Position numbers and translations under genes: made by a program
Shown here: positions 21,381 through 30,222 of the stretch, one piece after another
How the letters are laid out: every line of letters begins with the position of its first letter
How positions within the stretch are numbered: position 1 is the stretch's first letter
Source of the DNA: Halomonas elongata DSM 2581
GTDB taxonomy: Bacteria > Pseudomonadota > Gammaproteobacteria > Pseudomonadales > Halomonadaceae
Direction of reading: 5' to 3'
DNA: 64,000 nt
NCBI RefSeq assembly: GCF_000196875.2
Contig: NC_014532.2
Span: 2,356,001-2,420,000, forward strand
Notes under the pieces: model-generated
Told to the model about the DNA's origin: nothing
The model's input: only the letters and a program-made list of their open reading frames with translations
Databases searched by the model: none

Positions 21381-22805
21381 TCACTTCTGCGCCAGGCGCA
21401 GCGCCACATAGTAGGAGTGACCGCTCCGATAGAGGCGCACCGGTACCGCGCGGTCCTCGGGCAGCTCGCCGATCAGTTCGCTGAGCTGCTCGGGGCTCTC
21501 CACTGCATGCTCACCGATGCTGACCAGGATATCACCGGCCCGGATGCCTGCCTTGGCGGCGACACCGGTGGGGTCGACCTCGACCACCCGCACACCGTTG
21601 TCGATGGCCTGGTCGTGCTGCCCCTCTTCCAGCGGCCTGACCGCAAGCCCCAGGCGCGCAGGCGCAGTATCGCCGGCCGAGCCGCCGGCGCCCTTCTGGG
21701 AGTCCGGCCAGTCACCGACGGTGACGGTCACGTTCCGATGCTCCCCGTTGCGCAACACCTTGAGCTCGACATCGTTGCCCGGCGACACCCGACCGATCAG
21801 TCGCGGCAAGGCACTGGAACTATCCACTGTCTGGCCATCCACCTCGAGCACGACATCACCAGCCTTCAGGCCATCCCGCGCAGCCGGCCCATCGGGATCG
21901 AGATCGGCAATCAGCGCACCCTGAGGCTTATCCATGCCGAAGGAATCGGCCAGTTCGCGGGACACCGGCTGGATCATCACGCCAAGCCAGCCGCGGCTCA
22001 CCGAGCCGTCGTTGCGCAGTTGATCCGCCACATCCATGGCCACATCGATCGGAATGGCGAAGGACAGCCCCATGTAGCCACCGCTGCGGGTGAAGATCTG
22101 CGAGTTGATGCCGATCACCTCGCCATCCAGGTTGAACAGCGGCCCACCGGAGTTGCCCGGGTTGATCGCCACATCCGTCTGGATGAAGGGCACATAGACA
22201 TCCCGCGGCAGAGTACGATTGATGGCACTGATGATCCCGGAAGTCACCGAATGGTCCAGGCCGAAAGGCGAGCCGATGGCGGCAACCCACTGCCCAACTT
22301 TCAGATCCTCGGAGTCACCCAGGGTCAGTGTCGGCAGGTTGTCGGCATCGACCTTGAGCACGGCGACGTCGGTCTTGGTGTCGGCACCGACCAGCTCGGC
22401 CTTGAGTTCGCGACCATCGTTGAGGCTCACGAGGATTTCATCGGCTCCCTCGACCACATGGGCATTGGTCATGATGTAGCCGTCCTCGCTGATGATGAAG
22501 CCAGAGCCGAGCGAGCGACGTTCCTCACTATGGCCCTGCGCTCCCGGCGGCATCGGCATCTGGTCGCCGAAGCGCTCACCGAAGAAATGCTTGAAGATCT
22601 CCGGCAGTTCCTGACCGCCGAACTGGCCAAACGGCATGTTGCGGGTTTCCACCGTACGTGACGTGGAGATATTGACCACCGCCGGAGCCGCTTCCTCCAC
22701 CAGACTGGTGAAATCCGGCAACTTCTGCGCCATGGCAGACTGACTGGCAAGAATTGCCAGGCTGAGCAACATCCACAGGGCTAGGTGTCGCGTCATGCGT
22801 GTCAT
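21381..22805 (-). CDS. mucD: Periplasmic serine endoprotease, DegP/MucD family
   Basis: HtrA-type protease and chaperone that degrades misfolded periplasmic proteins. It has a signal peptide (cleavage after AMA, residue 26), catalytic triad His116 (TNAHVV), Asp146 (DTKTDVAV) and Ser219 (NPGNSGGPL), and two PDZ domains (about 265-355 and 385-470). The 474 residues match Pseudomonas MucD. It is the fourth gene of rpoE-rseA-rseB-mucD, as in the Pseudomonas algU operon. The start has AGGAG 7 nt upstream. Confidence 0.95.
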   Translation of the reverse strand: MTRMTRHLALWMLLSLAILASQSAMAQKLPDFTSLVEEAAPAVVNISTSRTVETRNMPFGQFGGQELPEIFKHFFGERFGDQMPMPPGAQGHSEERRSLGSGFIISEDGYIMTNAHVVEGADEILVSLNDGRELKAELVGADTKTDVAVLKVDADNLPTLTLGDSEDLKVGQWVAAIGSPFGLDHSVTSGIISAINRTLPRDVYVPFIQTDVAINPGNSGGPLFNLDGEVIGINSQIFTRSGGYMGLSFAIPIDVAMDVADQLRNDGSVSRGWLGVMIQPVSRELADSFGMDKPQGALIADLDPDGPAARDGLKAGDVVLEVDGQTVDSSSALPRLIGRVSPGNDVELKVLRNGEHRNVTVTVGDWPDSQKGAGGSAGDTAPARLGLAVRPLEEGQHDQAIDNGVRVVEVDPTGVAAKAGIRAGDILVSIGEHAVESPEQLSELIGELPEDRAVPVRLYRSGHSYYVALRLAQK

Positions 22806-22927
22806 GAAAGACTCCTGTGACAGGATTGGATTGAGCGAGAATCTCGCATCCCTCTAAACCACAGTGGTGCGAAAAGGTTCAGCGAGCCGAAAGCACTCCC
22901 CCTGGCGAACACGACATCACGGCCATC

Positions 22928-22953
22928 CGCCCGCCCCGCCAGGCCGGCGGGCG
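22928..22953 (-). other. GC-rich hairpin between rseB and mucD
   Basis: CGCCCGCC (22928-22935) pairs with GGCGGGCG (22946-22953), 25 nt after the rseB stop in the 173-nt rseB-mucD gap. No U tract follows on the minus strand, so it may attenuate, stabilise or process the message rather than terminate it. Confidence 0.4.
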
Positions 22954-22978
22954 TCGCTATCGGCCATGCACGACAGGT

Positions 22979-24004
22979 TCATGGGGGAGAAGCGCTATCC
23001 AGGGAAGAAGCAGCGGCACTGCGCTCGCCGCGCCATTCGACGGACTTGGCCACCCGCTGCAGTACCGATGGCGGCAGTTCGCCCATGACCACGACCTGGC
23101 GCGGGCGTCCACCGAGTTCTCGATGCTGAACGGCGGCATGGGACACTCCCAGGCGATGCACGCCCGGCTTGAGCAGTTGTTGCCCGGAAACGGGCTCGAC
23201 GAACAGGCTGAGGGTGGCAAGCCCATCGCCGTATACCCGTTGCTCGACATTGGCGTGCGAAACCTCGGACGCCGCGACGATCTGCGGCTCGAAGCCGGCG
23301 GGCAACCAGCCGGGGCGCCAGGAATGCTCGACCTGATCGGCCTGTCCTGATTCGCCTTCGATCTTGCCTTGATACAGTTGGGGATCTTGCAGCTCGGTGA
23401 TCTGAAAGGTCTCGATGGCGCGGCCATCCTCATCGAGCAGCACCTGCTTGAGCGGCAGGGCCGTGGACGCATCCAGCCACAAGCGACGCCCGTAGCGCTG
23501 ATCGTCCAGGGGTTCGATCTCGAGGCGAACAGCACGGCGACTGGCGATCCGCGACTCCCCAGCCAGGCGCAGGCGATAGAACTCCTCGAGGTGGCGGGCA
23601 CTGGATTCGAGACGCACCGCCCCCTTCGCGCCGCTGAGACGACCGGCCCCGCCGCGTCGCTCGTGGACCGCCGGCGGGCCATCCAGGAAGCGGGCCACCT
23701 CACGCTCGACACCTTTCGAGATGTCATGGGACAACGCCAGTGTACGGACACCGTCGACACCGATACGCACCGCACGAGCCTGGAAGATATAACAATGGCC
23801 GGCCCAGCGACTGCGCACGAACCAGGCATCGGCCGACGACGGCGCATCACGTTCGGCAAGTGAGGCACAATCGAAAGGCTCGCTGCCGGGCGCAGGTGAC
23901 GCGTCCTCTTGAGCCAGCGCCGGCAAGGCGACGCAACCGGCCAGCAGGAAACAGGAGGTCCAACCCGGCCGCACCCGGTCCGACTGTTTTCGCCAACGCC
24001 ACAT
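22979..24004 (-). CDS. rseB: Sigma-E regulatory protein RseB/MucB
   Basis: Periplasmic sensor that binds the anti-sigma factor RseA/MucA and protects it from proteolysis until lipids or mislocalised lipoproteins bind. It has a basic N-terminus and a hydrophobic signal segment (about 15-31, ending PALAQ), then the LolA-like fold and the smaller C-terminal domain with HANVEQRVYGDGLATLSLFVEP. 341 residues. The start overlaps the rseA stop (TGATG), so the two are probably translated in step. Confidence 0.9.
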   Translation of the reverse strand: MWRWRKQSDRVRPGWTSCFLLAGCVALPALAQEDASPAPGSEPFDCASLAERDAPSSADAWFVRSRWAGHCYIFQARAVRIGVDGVRTLALSHDISKGVEREVARFLDGPPAVHERRGGAGRLSGAKGAVRLESSARHLEEFYRLRLAGESRIASRRAVRLEIEPLDDQRYGRRLWLDASTALPLKQVLLDEDGRAIETFQITELQDPQLYQGKIEGESGQADQVEHSWRPGWLPAGFEPQIVAASEVSHANVEQRVYGDGLATLSLFVEPVSGQQLLKPGVHRLGVSHAAVQHRELGGRPRQVVVMGELPPSVLQRVAKSVEWRGERSAAASSLDSASPP

Positions 24005-24750
24005 CAGCGCTGTCCCAGCGGCTCGCTTCCGGTGGAGCGCAGCAGTGGCATCCAGACATCGGCGCCACTGGCGGCAGCGCCTTCGGCATGCCGATCCAGG
24101 TAGGACTGCAACAAGCGGGCCTGCTGCTGATCCATGCGCACCGACTGACGCTGGCTCGGCGACATCATCATCGGATAGGCGTCGGCGCCCACCGTCATCA
24201 AGCCGCGGTTATTGCCCGACGACGACTGGAACATCGGCAAGTCGGCCAGCGACGGGCCCTGGCTCGCCCGCATCGCGCCACTGTTGACGGACGCGGTCGG
24301 GGTGGACGCGACAGTGGTCGCCGAAGCTCCCCCGGAACCGGAGACACCGACGGAAGTGGGCACACCGGATGAAGAAGCCAGCGATGTCGTCTCGTCACCA
24401 TCGAGCGGGGAGGCACCGTTATAGAACTGCACGCCGGTGATGACCATCAGCGATACCGCCGCCGCGACACCGGCACTGCGCGCCAGAGGCAGGGACCGTC
24501 GCCCCTGGGACGCCGGCTCGGCGACCGGCAACGGCTCCTCCTGCAAACGTGCCATCACGCCCACCGAAAGATCGGTGCTCGCATCGATGTCACTCTCGCG
24601 ACGCAGCATGCTGCGCATCAGGTGATAGCGGCGCCAGGTGTCCGCCGCATCGGGTTCATCGTCCAACGACTTCAATACACGACGCAACTCGAGCTCATCG
24701 CCCTCGTTGTCCATCAGTGCAGAAAGCGATTCCCGTGCGTTCTGACTCAT
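24004..24750 (-). CDS. rseA: Anti-sigma-E factor RseA/MucA
   Basis: Single-pass inner-membrane anti-sigma factor that holds RpoE/AlgU inactive. The cytoplasmic domain (1-97) has the family start ARESLSALMDNEGDELELRRVLKSL and a TWRRYHLMRSMLRRE motif. A membrane segment follows (about 100-118), then a long low-complexity Ser/Thr/Gly periplasmic linker and a conserved tail with LLQSYLDRHAEGA. It is 191 nt downstream of rpoE, wider than is usual for this pair. Confidence 0.9.
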   Translation of the reverse strand: MSQNARESLSALMDNEGDELELRRVLKSLDDEPDAADTWRRYHLMRSMLRRESDIDASTDLSVGVMARLQEEPLPVAEPASQGRRSLPLARSAGVAAAVSLMVITGVQFYNGASPLDGDETTSLASSSGVPTSVGVSGSGGASATTVASTPTASVNSGAMRASQGPSLADLPMFQSSSGNNRGLMTVGADAYPMMMSPSQRQSVRMDQQQARLLQSYLDRHAEGAAASGADVWMPLLRSTGSEPLGQR

Positions 24751-24941
24751 CTCTTCACACCCTCACACTCATCAAGGCTGGCCCGCCTTGCATCCATTGG
24801 AAGCCCGGTAGTCCGGCATCGAAGCTGTCATGCCGGTCGCGCCGGGGAGCCACTGCCCCACCGCATGCAAGCCGGTCACCGCATATGACGTCACAACGGC
24901 GTGACAGTTCAGCCAATCGACAAAAACCATGCAAATTCGCC

Positions 24942-25550
24942 TCATTCGGTCATCGTCTCCTGGTTGCGGGACGTCGTGACCAACGGTCGGATATGCTGAT
25001 CCACGGCCTCGCGCGCACGGAATATCCGCGAACGAACCGTGCCGACCGGACACTCCATGATATTGGCGATATCCTCATAGGAGAGCCCATCGAGTTCGCG
25101 CAGCGTGATCGCCGTGCGCAGGTCTTCCGGCAGGCCCTCGATGGCCTCGAACACGGCCGCTTGAAGCTGGTCGCGAGCGATGGATGCCTCCGGCGTCTCG
25201 ATGTCGGCCAATCGACCGCTGTGGTCGACGACCTCGGCATCCACGATATCCATGTCGCTGCCCGGTGGGCGTCGCCCCTTGGACACCAGATGATTCTTGG
25301 CGGTATTGATGGCGATCCGATACATCCAGGTATAAAAGGCGCTCTCGGCCCGGAACTTGCCCAGTGCCCGGTAGGCCTTGATGAAGGCTTCCTGAGCCAC
25401 ATCCTGAACCTCGGCATGATCGTGCACATAGCGGCCAATCAACCCAATGATCTTGTGCTGGTATTTCTTGACCAGCAAATCGAAGGCCCGGGTATCCCCC
25501 TTCTGGGCACGCTCGACGAGTTGCTGATCGGTCTCCCGAGTCGTCCCCAT
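24942..25550 (-). CDS. rpoE: RNA polymerase sigma factor RpoE/AlgU (sigma-24)
   Basis: Extracytoplasmic-function sigma factor for envelope stress. Region 2 has AFDLLVKKYQHKIIGLIGRY, DVAQEAFIKAYRAL and FYTWMYRIAINTAKNHL. Region 4 has LPEDLRTAITLRELDGLSYE and IMECPVGTVRSRIFRAREA. At 202 residues it is a few longer than the Pseudomonas protein. The ATG at 25550 has a GGGGAGG ribosome site. It is first in rpoE-rseA-rseB-mucD. An upstream match to its own promoter consensus suggests autoregulation. Confidence 0.96.
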   Translation of the reverse strand: MGTTRETDQQLVERAQKGDTRAFDLLVKKYQHKIIGLIGRYVHDHAEVQDVAQEAFIKAYRALGKFRAESAFYTWMYRIAINTAKNHLVSKGRRPPGSDMDIVDAEVVDHSGRLADIETPEASIARDQLQAAVFEAIEGLPEDLRTAITLRELDGLSYEDIANIMECPVGTVRSRIFRAREAVDQHIRPLVTTSRNQETMTE

Positions 25551-25877
25551 TCAAGACCTCCCCGGGGTGGGAGCGTGGCGAGACGCCGGATCGCGGCGTC
25601 GCAATGAAACGGGTGTCGCTTGCATAAATGTCAACCTGAAGCCCTGGCCGCTGGGTACAATGTCATTGTGCGCCCGTGAAAGAAGTGCTCAAGTGTTCCT
25701 GTTTCTCGGGCATCCATCAAGCCGGCGGCCCCGAACCGCCCTGCCGGCGGTCTGACAACCGATAAGCGTCACGGTTCCCAGACGATTGAATTTACACGAC
25801 TCGCGGGCGATAGTAGGCGCCATTCATCATGAAAAGCCTCGTTTTTCCATCAGCGCTGACACGATACAGGTAGCAAC
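25551..25877. other. divergent control region rpoE / aroG (327 bp)
   Basis: Non-coding gap between divergent rpoE and the DAHP synthase gene. Besides the sigma-E-like promoter listed separately, it holds a second partial match (GGAACACTT on the minus strand near 25695). I see no convincing sigma-70 promoter or leader-peptide attenuator for the DAHP synthase. Confidence 0.6.
25751..25778 (-). promoter_or_regulatory. candidate sigma-E-type promoter of rpoE
   Basis: Minus-strand GGAACC (25778-25773) is followed after 17 nt by TCAGA (25755-25751), close to the sigma-E consensus GGAACTT-N16-TCTGA/TCAAA. It would give a leader of about 190 nt before rpoE. Confidence 0.45.
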
Positions 25878-26957
25878 ATGTCCGAACGACAGGTCAACAA
25901 CCTCAACGTCCTTGGCGAGGACGTGCTCATCACCCCCGTGGAACTCAAACGGGACATTCCCCTGAGCGAGCGGGCAGAACGCACGGTGATCGAGGGACGC
26001 GAGACCATCCAGAACATCCTGGAAGGCCGGGATCCACGGCTGCTGATGGTGGTCGGCCCCTGCTCGATCCACGATGTGGATGCCGCCATGGACTATGCCC
26101 GTCGCCTGCGCAAGCTGGCCGATGAAGTCCAGGACAGCCTGTATATCGTGATGCGCGTCTACTTCGAGAAGCCCCGTACCACGGTGGGCTGGAAAGGCCT
26201 GATCAACGATCCGCACCTCAATGGTTCCTTCGAGATCGAGCAGGGCCTGCACACCGCCCGCCGCTTGCTGGTGGACCTCGCCGAACTGGGCCTGCCGCTG
26301 GCCACCGAGGCCCTGGATCCGATCTCGCCCCAGTACCTGCAGGATTGCATCAGCTGGTCGGCGATCGGCGCTCGCACCACCGAATCCCAGACCCACCGTG
26401 AAATGGCCTCCGGCCTCTCCTGCCCGGTGGGCTTCAAGAACGGCACCGATGGCAGCCTCGACGTAGCCGTCAATGCCTTGCAGTCGGTGGCCCATCCCCA
26501 CAACTTCCTCGGCATCGACCAGACCGGCAAGGTAGCGATCATCCGCACTCGCGGCAATGCTTACGGCCATGTCGTGCTGCGGGGCGGCAACGGCAAGCCC
26601 AACTATGACAGCGTCAGCGTGGCGCTCGCCGAGCAGGAACTGCGCAAGGCCGGCGTCACGCCCAATATCATGATCGACTGTTCCCACGCCAACTCCAACA
26701 AGGACCCCGGTCTGCAGCCGCTGGTGCTGGAGAACGTCACCAACCAGTTGCTCGAGGGCAATCGCTCCATCATCGGCCTGATGGTCGAATCGAACATCAA
26801 CTGGGGCAACCAGAAGATTCCCGAGGACATCGACCAGCTCGCCTACGGCGTCTCCATCACCGATGCCTGCATCGACTGGGAAACCACCGAGAAGTCCTTC
26901 AAGGAAATGAACGAGAAACTGACGGCCACCCTGGCTTCGCGTCGCGACGGCGCCTGA
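25878..26957 (+). CDS. 3-deoxy-7-phosphoheptulonate (DAHP) synthase, AroF/G/H type
   Basis: First step of the shikimate pathway: phosphoenolpyruvate plus erythrose 4-phosphate gives DAHP. The class-I alpha motifs are VVGPCSIHD, MRVYFEKPRTTVGWKGLIND, IGARTTESQTHREMASGLSC, VGFKNGTDG and MIDCSHANSNKD, with the metal ligands Cys, His, Glu and Asp in place. 359 residues. Sequence alone does not tell me which aromatic amino acid inhibits it, so I give no isozyme symbol. It is monocistronic, divergent from rpoE, with a hairpin 10 nt after the stop. Confidence 0.96.
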   Translation: MSERQVNNLNVLGEDVLITPVELKRDIPLSERAERTVIEGRETIQNILEGRDPRLLMVVGPCSIHDVDAAMDYARRLRKLADEVQDSLYIVMRVYFEKPRTTVGWKGLINDPHLNGSFEIEQGLHTARRLLVDLAELGLPLATEALDPISPQYLQDCISWSAIGARTTESQTHREMASGLSCPVGFKNGTDGSLDVAVNALQSVAHPHNFLGIDQTGKVAIIRTRGNAYGHVVLRGGNGKPNYDSVSVALAEQELRKAGVTPNIMIDCSHANSNKDPGLQPLVLENVTNQLLEGNRSIIGLMVESNINWGNQKIPEDIDQLAYGVSITDACIDWETTEKSFKEMNEKLTATLASRRDGA

Positions 26958-26966
26958 CGTCGCGTT

Positions 26967-26999
26967 CCGCTCGCCCCATGATTCCGCCGGGGCGAGCGG
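26967..26999 (+). terminator. hairpin after the DAHP synthase gene
   Basis: An 11-bp perfect stem (CCGCTCGCCCC with GGGGCGAGCGG) with an 11-nt loop begins 10 nt after the stop. It lacks a U tract. It also lies 23 nt beyond the convergent minus-strand gene ending at 27022 and may serve both. Confidence 0.5.
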
Positions 27000-27021
27000 C
27001 TGCCGCCATTCCCACCCCAGC

Positions 27022-27870
27022 TCAATTCCGTATCAGTTCACGCGCCCAGGGCAACGCCTCGGGATACTGCTCGGTATCCAGCACGAACTCCTGCCCCCGC
27101 GCTACGGCACGCAACGCGGTCTGCCCTCCCGAGCGGCGCCAGCGCTTCGGATCGCCGTGGTAACTCAAGGGGGCACGCCCATCACCGGGATACCACCAGG
27201 CCGGCAACTCCCAGTCGGAAACCCGGGCCGCATTCGCCGCCGTCAGCCGGCGCTGCGCGGCATAGTGCGAAAAGATCCCCGCCCCGGGCAGGTCGTCCCC
27301 GCTCTCTGCCAGTTGCAGGCGACGGCGCGCGATATACAAGGCATTGCCGGCCTCGCCGAGCCGCTGGCAATGCGGATGATAACCGGTCCATGAGTACGCC
27401 GACGGCAGCTCCTCGCCCAGCGACAGGACTTCCGACACCTGCATCCAGCCCCACAACACATGACAGGGAGCGGCATCGCTGACCCAGCGCCAGCGTTCCG
27501 CGACCCGCTCGACACGCCGGAAAAGCCCGAAGAACAGAAACAGATCCCCCGGCCCGACGCCCTGGTTGCGCAAGTGGCCGAGGGCCTGGCCCATCTGCCC
27601 GAACACGGGGCGCCAACCGGGCTGGCGCGGCAGGCTTTCCTTGGTCAGGTCGGGATCCAGGTGGGCCCTCGCATCCGCCGCGATTCGCCCTCGCGTGAGG
27701 TCGGAGACGAGCGGCCCCAGCGGCTCCCCGGCATGGGAGATGGCTGAGTACGGAATGGTGGAGCGGGCATCCGGAATGGGCAGGACGACCAGGCGGCCAT
27801 CGGGCAATATCGGGCTTGGCACCCCACCGGCGGAGGAGTCGAATCCCTTGCGGCTCAGAATCAGTTTCAT
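27022..27870 (-). CDS. Nmad3-like protein (putative nucleotide modification associated domain 3)
   Basis: The N-terminus MKLILSRKGFDSSAGGVPSP followed by DGRLVVLPIPDA resembles the Nmad3 family, named from computational surveys of DNA-base modification systems; its reaction is unknown. 282 residues with no signal peptide or membrane segment. Other likely conserved blocks are DLFLFFGLFRR, HVLWGWMQVSEV, SWTGYHPHCQ and LPAWWYPGDG, rich in Trp and His. It starts 36 nt after dinG and probably shares its transcript. No methylase, glycosyltransferase or other modification gene is nearby, so a role in DNA modification is only inference from the family name. Confidence 0.6.
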   Translation of the reverse strand: MKLILSRKGFDSSAGGVPSPILPDGRLVVLPIPDARSTIPYSAISHAGEPLGPLVSDLTRGRIAADARAHLDPDLTKESLPRQPGWRPVFGQMGQALGHLRNQGVGPGDLFLFFGLFRRVERVAERWRWVSDAAPCHVLWGWMQVSEVLSLGEELPSAYSWTGYHPHCQRLGEAGNALYIARRRLQLAESGDDLPGAGIFSHYAAQRRLTAANAARVSDWELPAWWYPGDGRAPLSYHGDPKRWRRSGGQTALRAVARGQEFVLDTEQYPEALPWARELIRN

Positions 27871-27906
27871 GCGGCATCCCGCTTCATTGCGAGCACGGCA
27901 GTCGCG

Positions 27907-30048
27907 TCAGTCCTGCACCAGGCCATCGATCTCGCGCGTGAACGGCGGCAACGCATCGAGCAGAGCCCGGCCGTAACGTCGGGTCAGGACCCGCCGGTCG
28001 AGCAGGGTGATACGGCCGACATCGGCCTCCTTGCGGATCAGCCGGCCACAGGCCTGCACCAGCTTGATCGACGCATCCGGCACGCTGATGCGCATGAAGG
28101 GGTTGCCGCCCTGGCTCTCGATCCACTCGGCCAGCGTCGCCCCCACCGGGTCGTCGGGCACGGCGAAGGGCAGCCGGGTGATGACCACATGAGTCAGGTA
28201 CTCCCCCGGCAGGTCGATACCCTCAGCGAAGCTCGCCAGCCCGAACAGGATACTGCCCTCGCCCTTGTCGACTCGCTCGCGATGCCGTTCCACCAGTTCG
28301 CGCTTGGGCAGTCGATCCTGGGCCAGCACCCTGTCGCGACGCTCACGGCTGAGGGCCCGCTCCACCCCGCGCAACTGGGCCCGGGAGGAAAACAGCATCA
28401 GCACGGCTTCCTTGTCGTCGAGTGCCTCGACGAACTCGACGATGGCGCGTTCGTGCCCTTCCCGGTCGGCGGGATCCACCGCCTCGCGCGGCACACTGAG
28501 CACCGCGCGGGAATAGTCGAAGGGGCTCGGCAGGCGCTGATAGCGGTAGCGATTGGCCAGTCCGGCGCGCTCCTGGAGGCGCTCGAACCGCCCCAGCGCC
28601 GTCAAGGTCGCGGAGGTCACCACGGCCCCGTGACAACGTCCCCAGAGCGACTTGGCCAGGGTGTGCGCGGCGGAGACCGGACTGGCCGCAAAGGTCAGTT
28701 CCGGCTCGCCACCGAAGCGCTCCAGGGTCAGCCAGCGCGCCCGGGGCGGCTCGTCCGCGGAATCCGATTCGGCGAAGGCGAGCCACAGGGCGTGGGCCTC
28801 CAGCGCGCGGCCATGCAGCAGCGCCACCAGCGGCAGCCAGGGTTCGGCCTGCTCGCGGGGCAGGCCGGTGGATTTCTCGGGATCCAGGCTCTCGCGCAGG
28901 ATATCGCTCATCGATTCCAGCGTGCGCGACAGCTCGGCAAAGATCGTCACCAGGGCGCCGGACGTTTCGCGCAGGGCATCGGGTACACGGCCCATCTCGA
29001 AACGATGCTGAGCGCCCTCCTCGGCCTCGCCGAGCCCCTCCGGTCGACCGGCCAGTTGATGGCCCAGCGAGAAGGCCTCGCCGAGGCGCGGCTCGAGCGC
29101 CTCGATGGCCTGGGGCAGACCGGATAACAGCCGCGCGAGCGTCGGCTGCACGCCGAGTTGCTGGTTCAGCTCCGAGAGCGATTTCTTGAGGGTACTCAAC
29201 CAGCGCAACCCGCCGCCCACGGCGAAGCGATGGGTGAAGTGGTTGATCGCCTTGTCCGGCAGGTGATGCCCCTCGTCGAAGACGTAGAGGCAGTCGCCGG
29301 GATCCGGCAGGACCACGCCGCCGCCCAGGGCGAGATCGGCCAGCACCAGATCGTGGTTGGCGACGATGATATCGGCGCTGTCCAGATCGCGGCGCGCGCG
29401 GAAGAAAGCGCAGGCGCCGAAGTGCCCGCAGCGCCGATTGGTGCACTGGCGATGATCGACGGTGAGCTTGCGCCAGTGGGCGTCGTCGATGGCCTCCGGC
29501 CAGCTGTCGCGGTCTCCCTGCCAGCGGCCGTTGCCGTAGGCCTCGCCGAGGGACTGCACCAGCTTCTGGAAGTCATCGCCGCCGCTGTCCAGCGACTGCT
29601 CGAACAGCGACAGGGCGGGATTGTCCTCACCGCCTTCCATGGCCTGGTCGAGCCGCGCCACGCAGACGTAACGCCCGCGCCCCTTGGCCAGGGCGTAGTC
29701 GAAGGCCAGGCCGCTGTGCGCCTTGAGTGCCGGCAGGTCCTGGTGCAGCACCTGCTCCTGGAGCGCCACGGTCGCGGTGGCCACCACCAGACGCTTGCCC
29801 CGAGCCTTGGCCACCGGCAAGGCCGCCAGCAGATAAGCCAGGGTCTTGCCGGTACCGGTGCCGGCCTCGAGCACGCAGACATGCTCATCGCTGGTACGCC
29901 GCCCGGCGTCATCGGTCTCGATGCCGGCCAGGGTGCGGGCGATCTCGGCGATCATCAGCCGCTGCCCGTAGCGCGGCGTGAGTTCGAGGCCCTCGAGCAC
30001 GCGGCGATAGGCGGTCTGTATCTCGTCCTTCAGGACCTCGTCAAGCAT
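27907..30048 (-). CDS. dinG: ATP-dependent DNA helicase DinG
   Basis: Superfamily-2, XPD-like 5'-3' helicase with an iron-sulfur cluster, able to unwind R-loops, D-loops and G-quadruplexes. It has Walker A EAGTGTGKTLAYLLAA; the cluster cysteines in RYVCVAR and CTNRRCGHFGACAF; a DEGHHLPD box (DEAH type); and C-terminal motifs LFGLASFAEGIDLPGEYL and KLVQACGRLIRKEADVGRI. The 713 residues match E. coli DinG (716). The gene is LexA-controlled in E. coli, but I see no clear SOS box in the gap upstream. Confidence 0.95.
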   Translation of the reverse strand: MLDEVLKDEIQTAYRRVLEGLELTPRYGQRLMIAEIARTLAGIETDDAGRRTSDEHVCVLEAGTGTGKTLAYLLAALPVAKARGKRLVVATATVALQEQVLHQDLPALKAHSGLAFDYALAKGRGRYVCVARLDQAMEGGEDNPALSLFEQSLDSGGDDFQKLVQSLGEAYGNGRWQGDRDSWPEAIDDAHWRKLTVDHRQCTNRRCGHFGACAFFRARRDLDSADIIVANHDLVLADLALGGGVVLPDPGDCLYVFDEGHHLPDKAINHFTHRFAVGGGLRWLSTLKKSLSELNQQLGVQPTLARLLSGLPQAIEALEPRLGEAFSLGHQLAGRPEGLGEAEEGAQHRFEMGRVPDALRETSGALVTIFAELSRTLESMSDILRESLDPEKSTGLPREQAEPWLPLVALLHGRALEAHALWLAFAESDSADEPPRARWLTLERFGGEPELTFAASPVSAAHTLAKSLWGRCHGAVVTSATLTALGRFERLQERAGLANRYRYQRLPSPFDYSRAVLSVPREAVDPADREGHERAIVEFVEALDDKEAVLMLFSSRAQLRGVERALSRERRDRVLAQDRLPKRELVERHRERVDKGEGSILFGLASFAEGIDLPGEYLTHVVITRLPFAVPDDPVGATLAEWIESQGGNPFMRISVPDASIKLVQACGRLIRKEADVGRITLLDRRVLTRRYGRALLDALPPFTREIDGLVQD

Positions 30049-30057
30049 GATGCACCC

Positions 30058-30091
30058 AAGCTTTAAGCTTTAAGCCGTAAGCTGTAAGAGA
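30058..30091. repeat. heptameric repeat array AAGCTTT/AAGCTGT
   Basis: Head-to-tail 7-bp units AAGCTTT, AAGCTTT, AAGCCGT and AAGCTGT lie just upstream of dinG. An inverted copy of the same unit lies at 30223-30250, so the two arrays face each other across about 130 bp. Confidence 0.8.
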
Positions 30092-30186
30092 AAACCCACC
30101 ACACGGGGAGTGCGGTAACCTGAGACCGGCAGTACCAAAACGTACCAAGTAGAAAACCTGCTCGCAGCTATAAGCCCTGATACTGC

Positions 30187-30215
30187 TGCCGCCCTCTCGG
30201 GCGGCATGGATTTTG
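30187..30215 (+). terminator. intrinsic terminator-like hairpin, plus orientation
   Basis: TGCCGCCC (30187-30194) pairs with GGGCGGCA (30199-30206) across a 4-nt loop, followed on the plus strand by ATTTTGATTTT. No annotated plus-strand gene precedes it, since dinG and rhlB are both on the minus strand. Read on the minus strand the hairpin follows rhlB but has no good U tract. Confidence 0.55.
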
Positions 30216-30222
30216 ATTTTAC

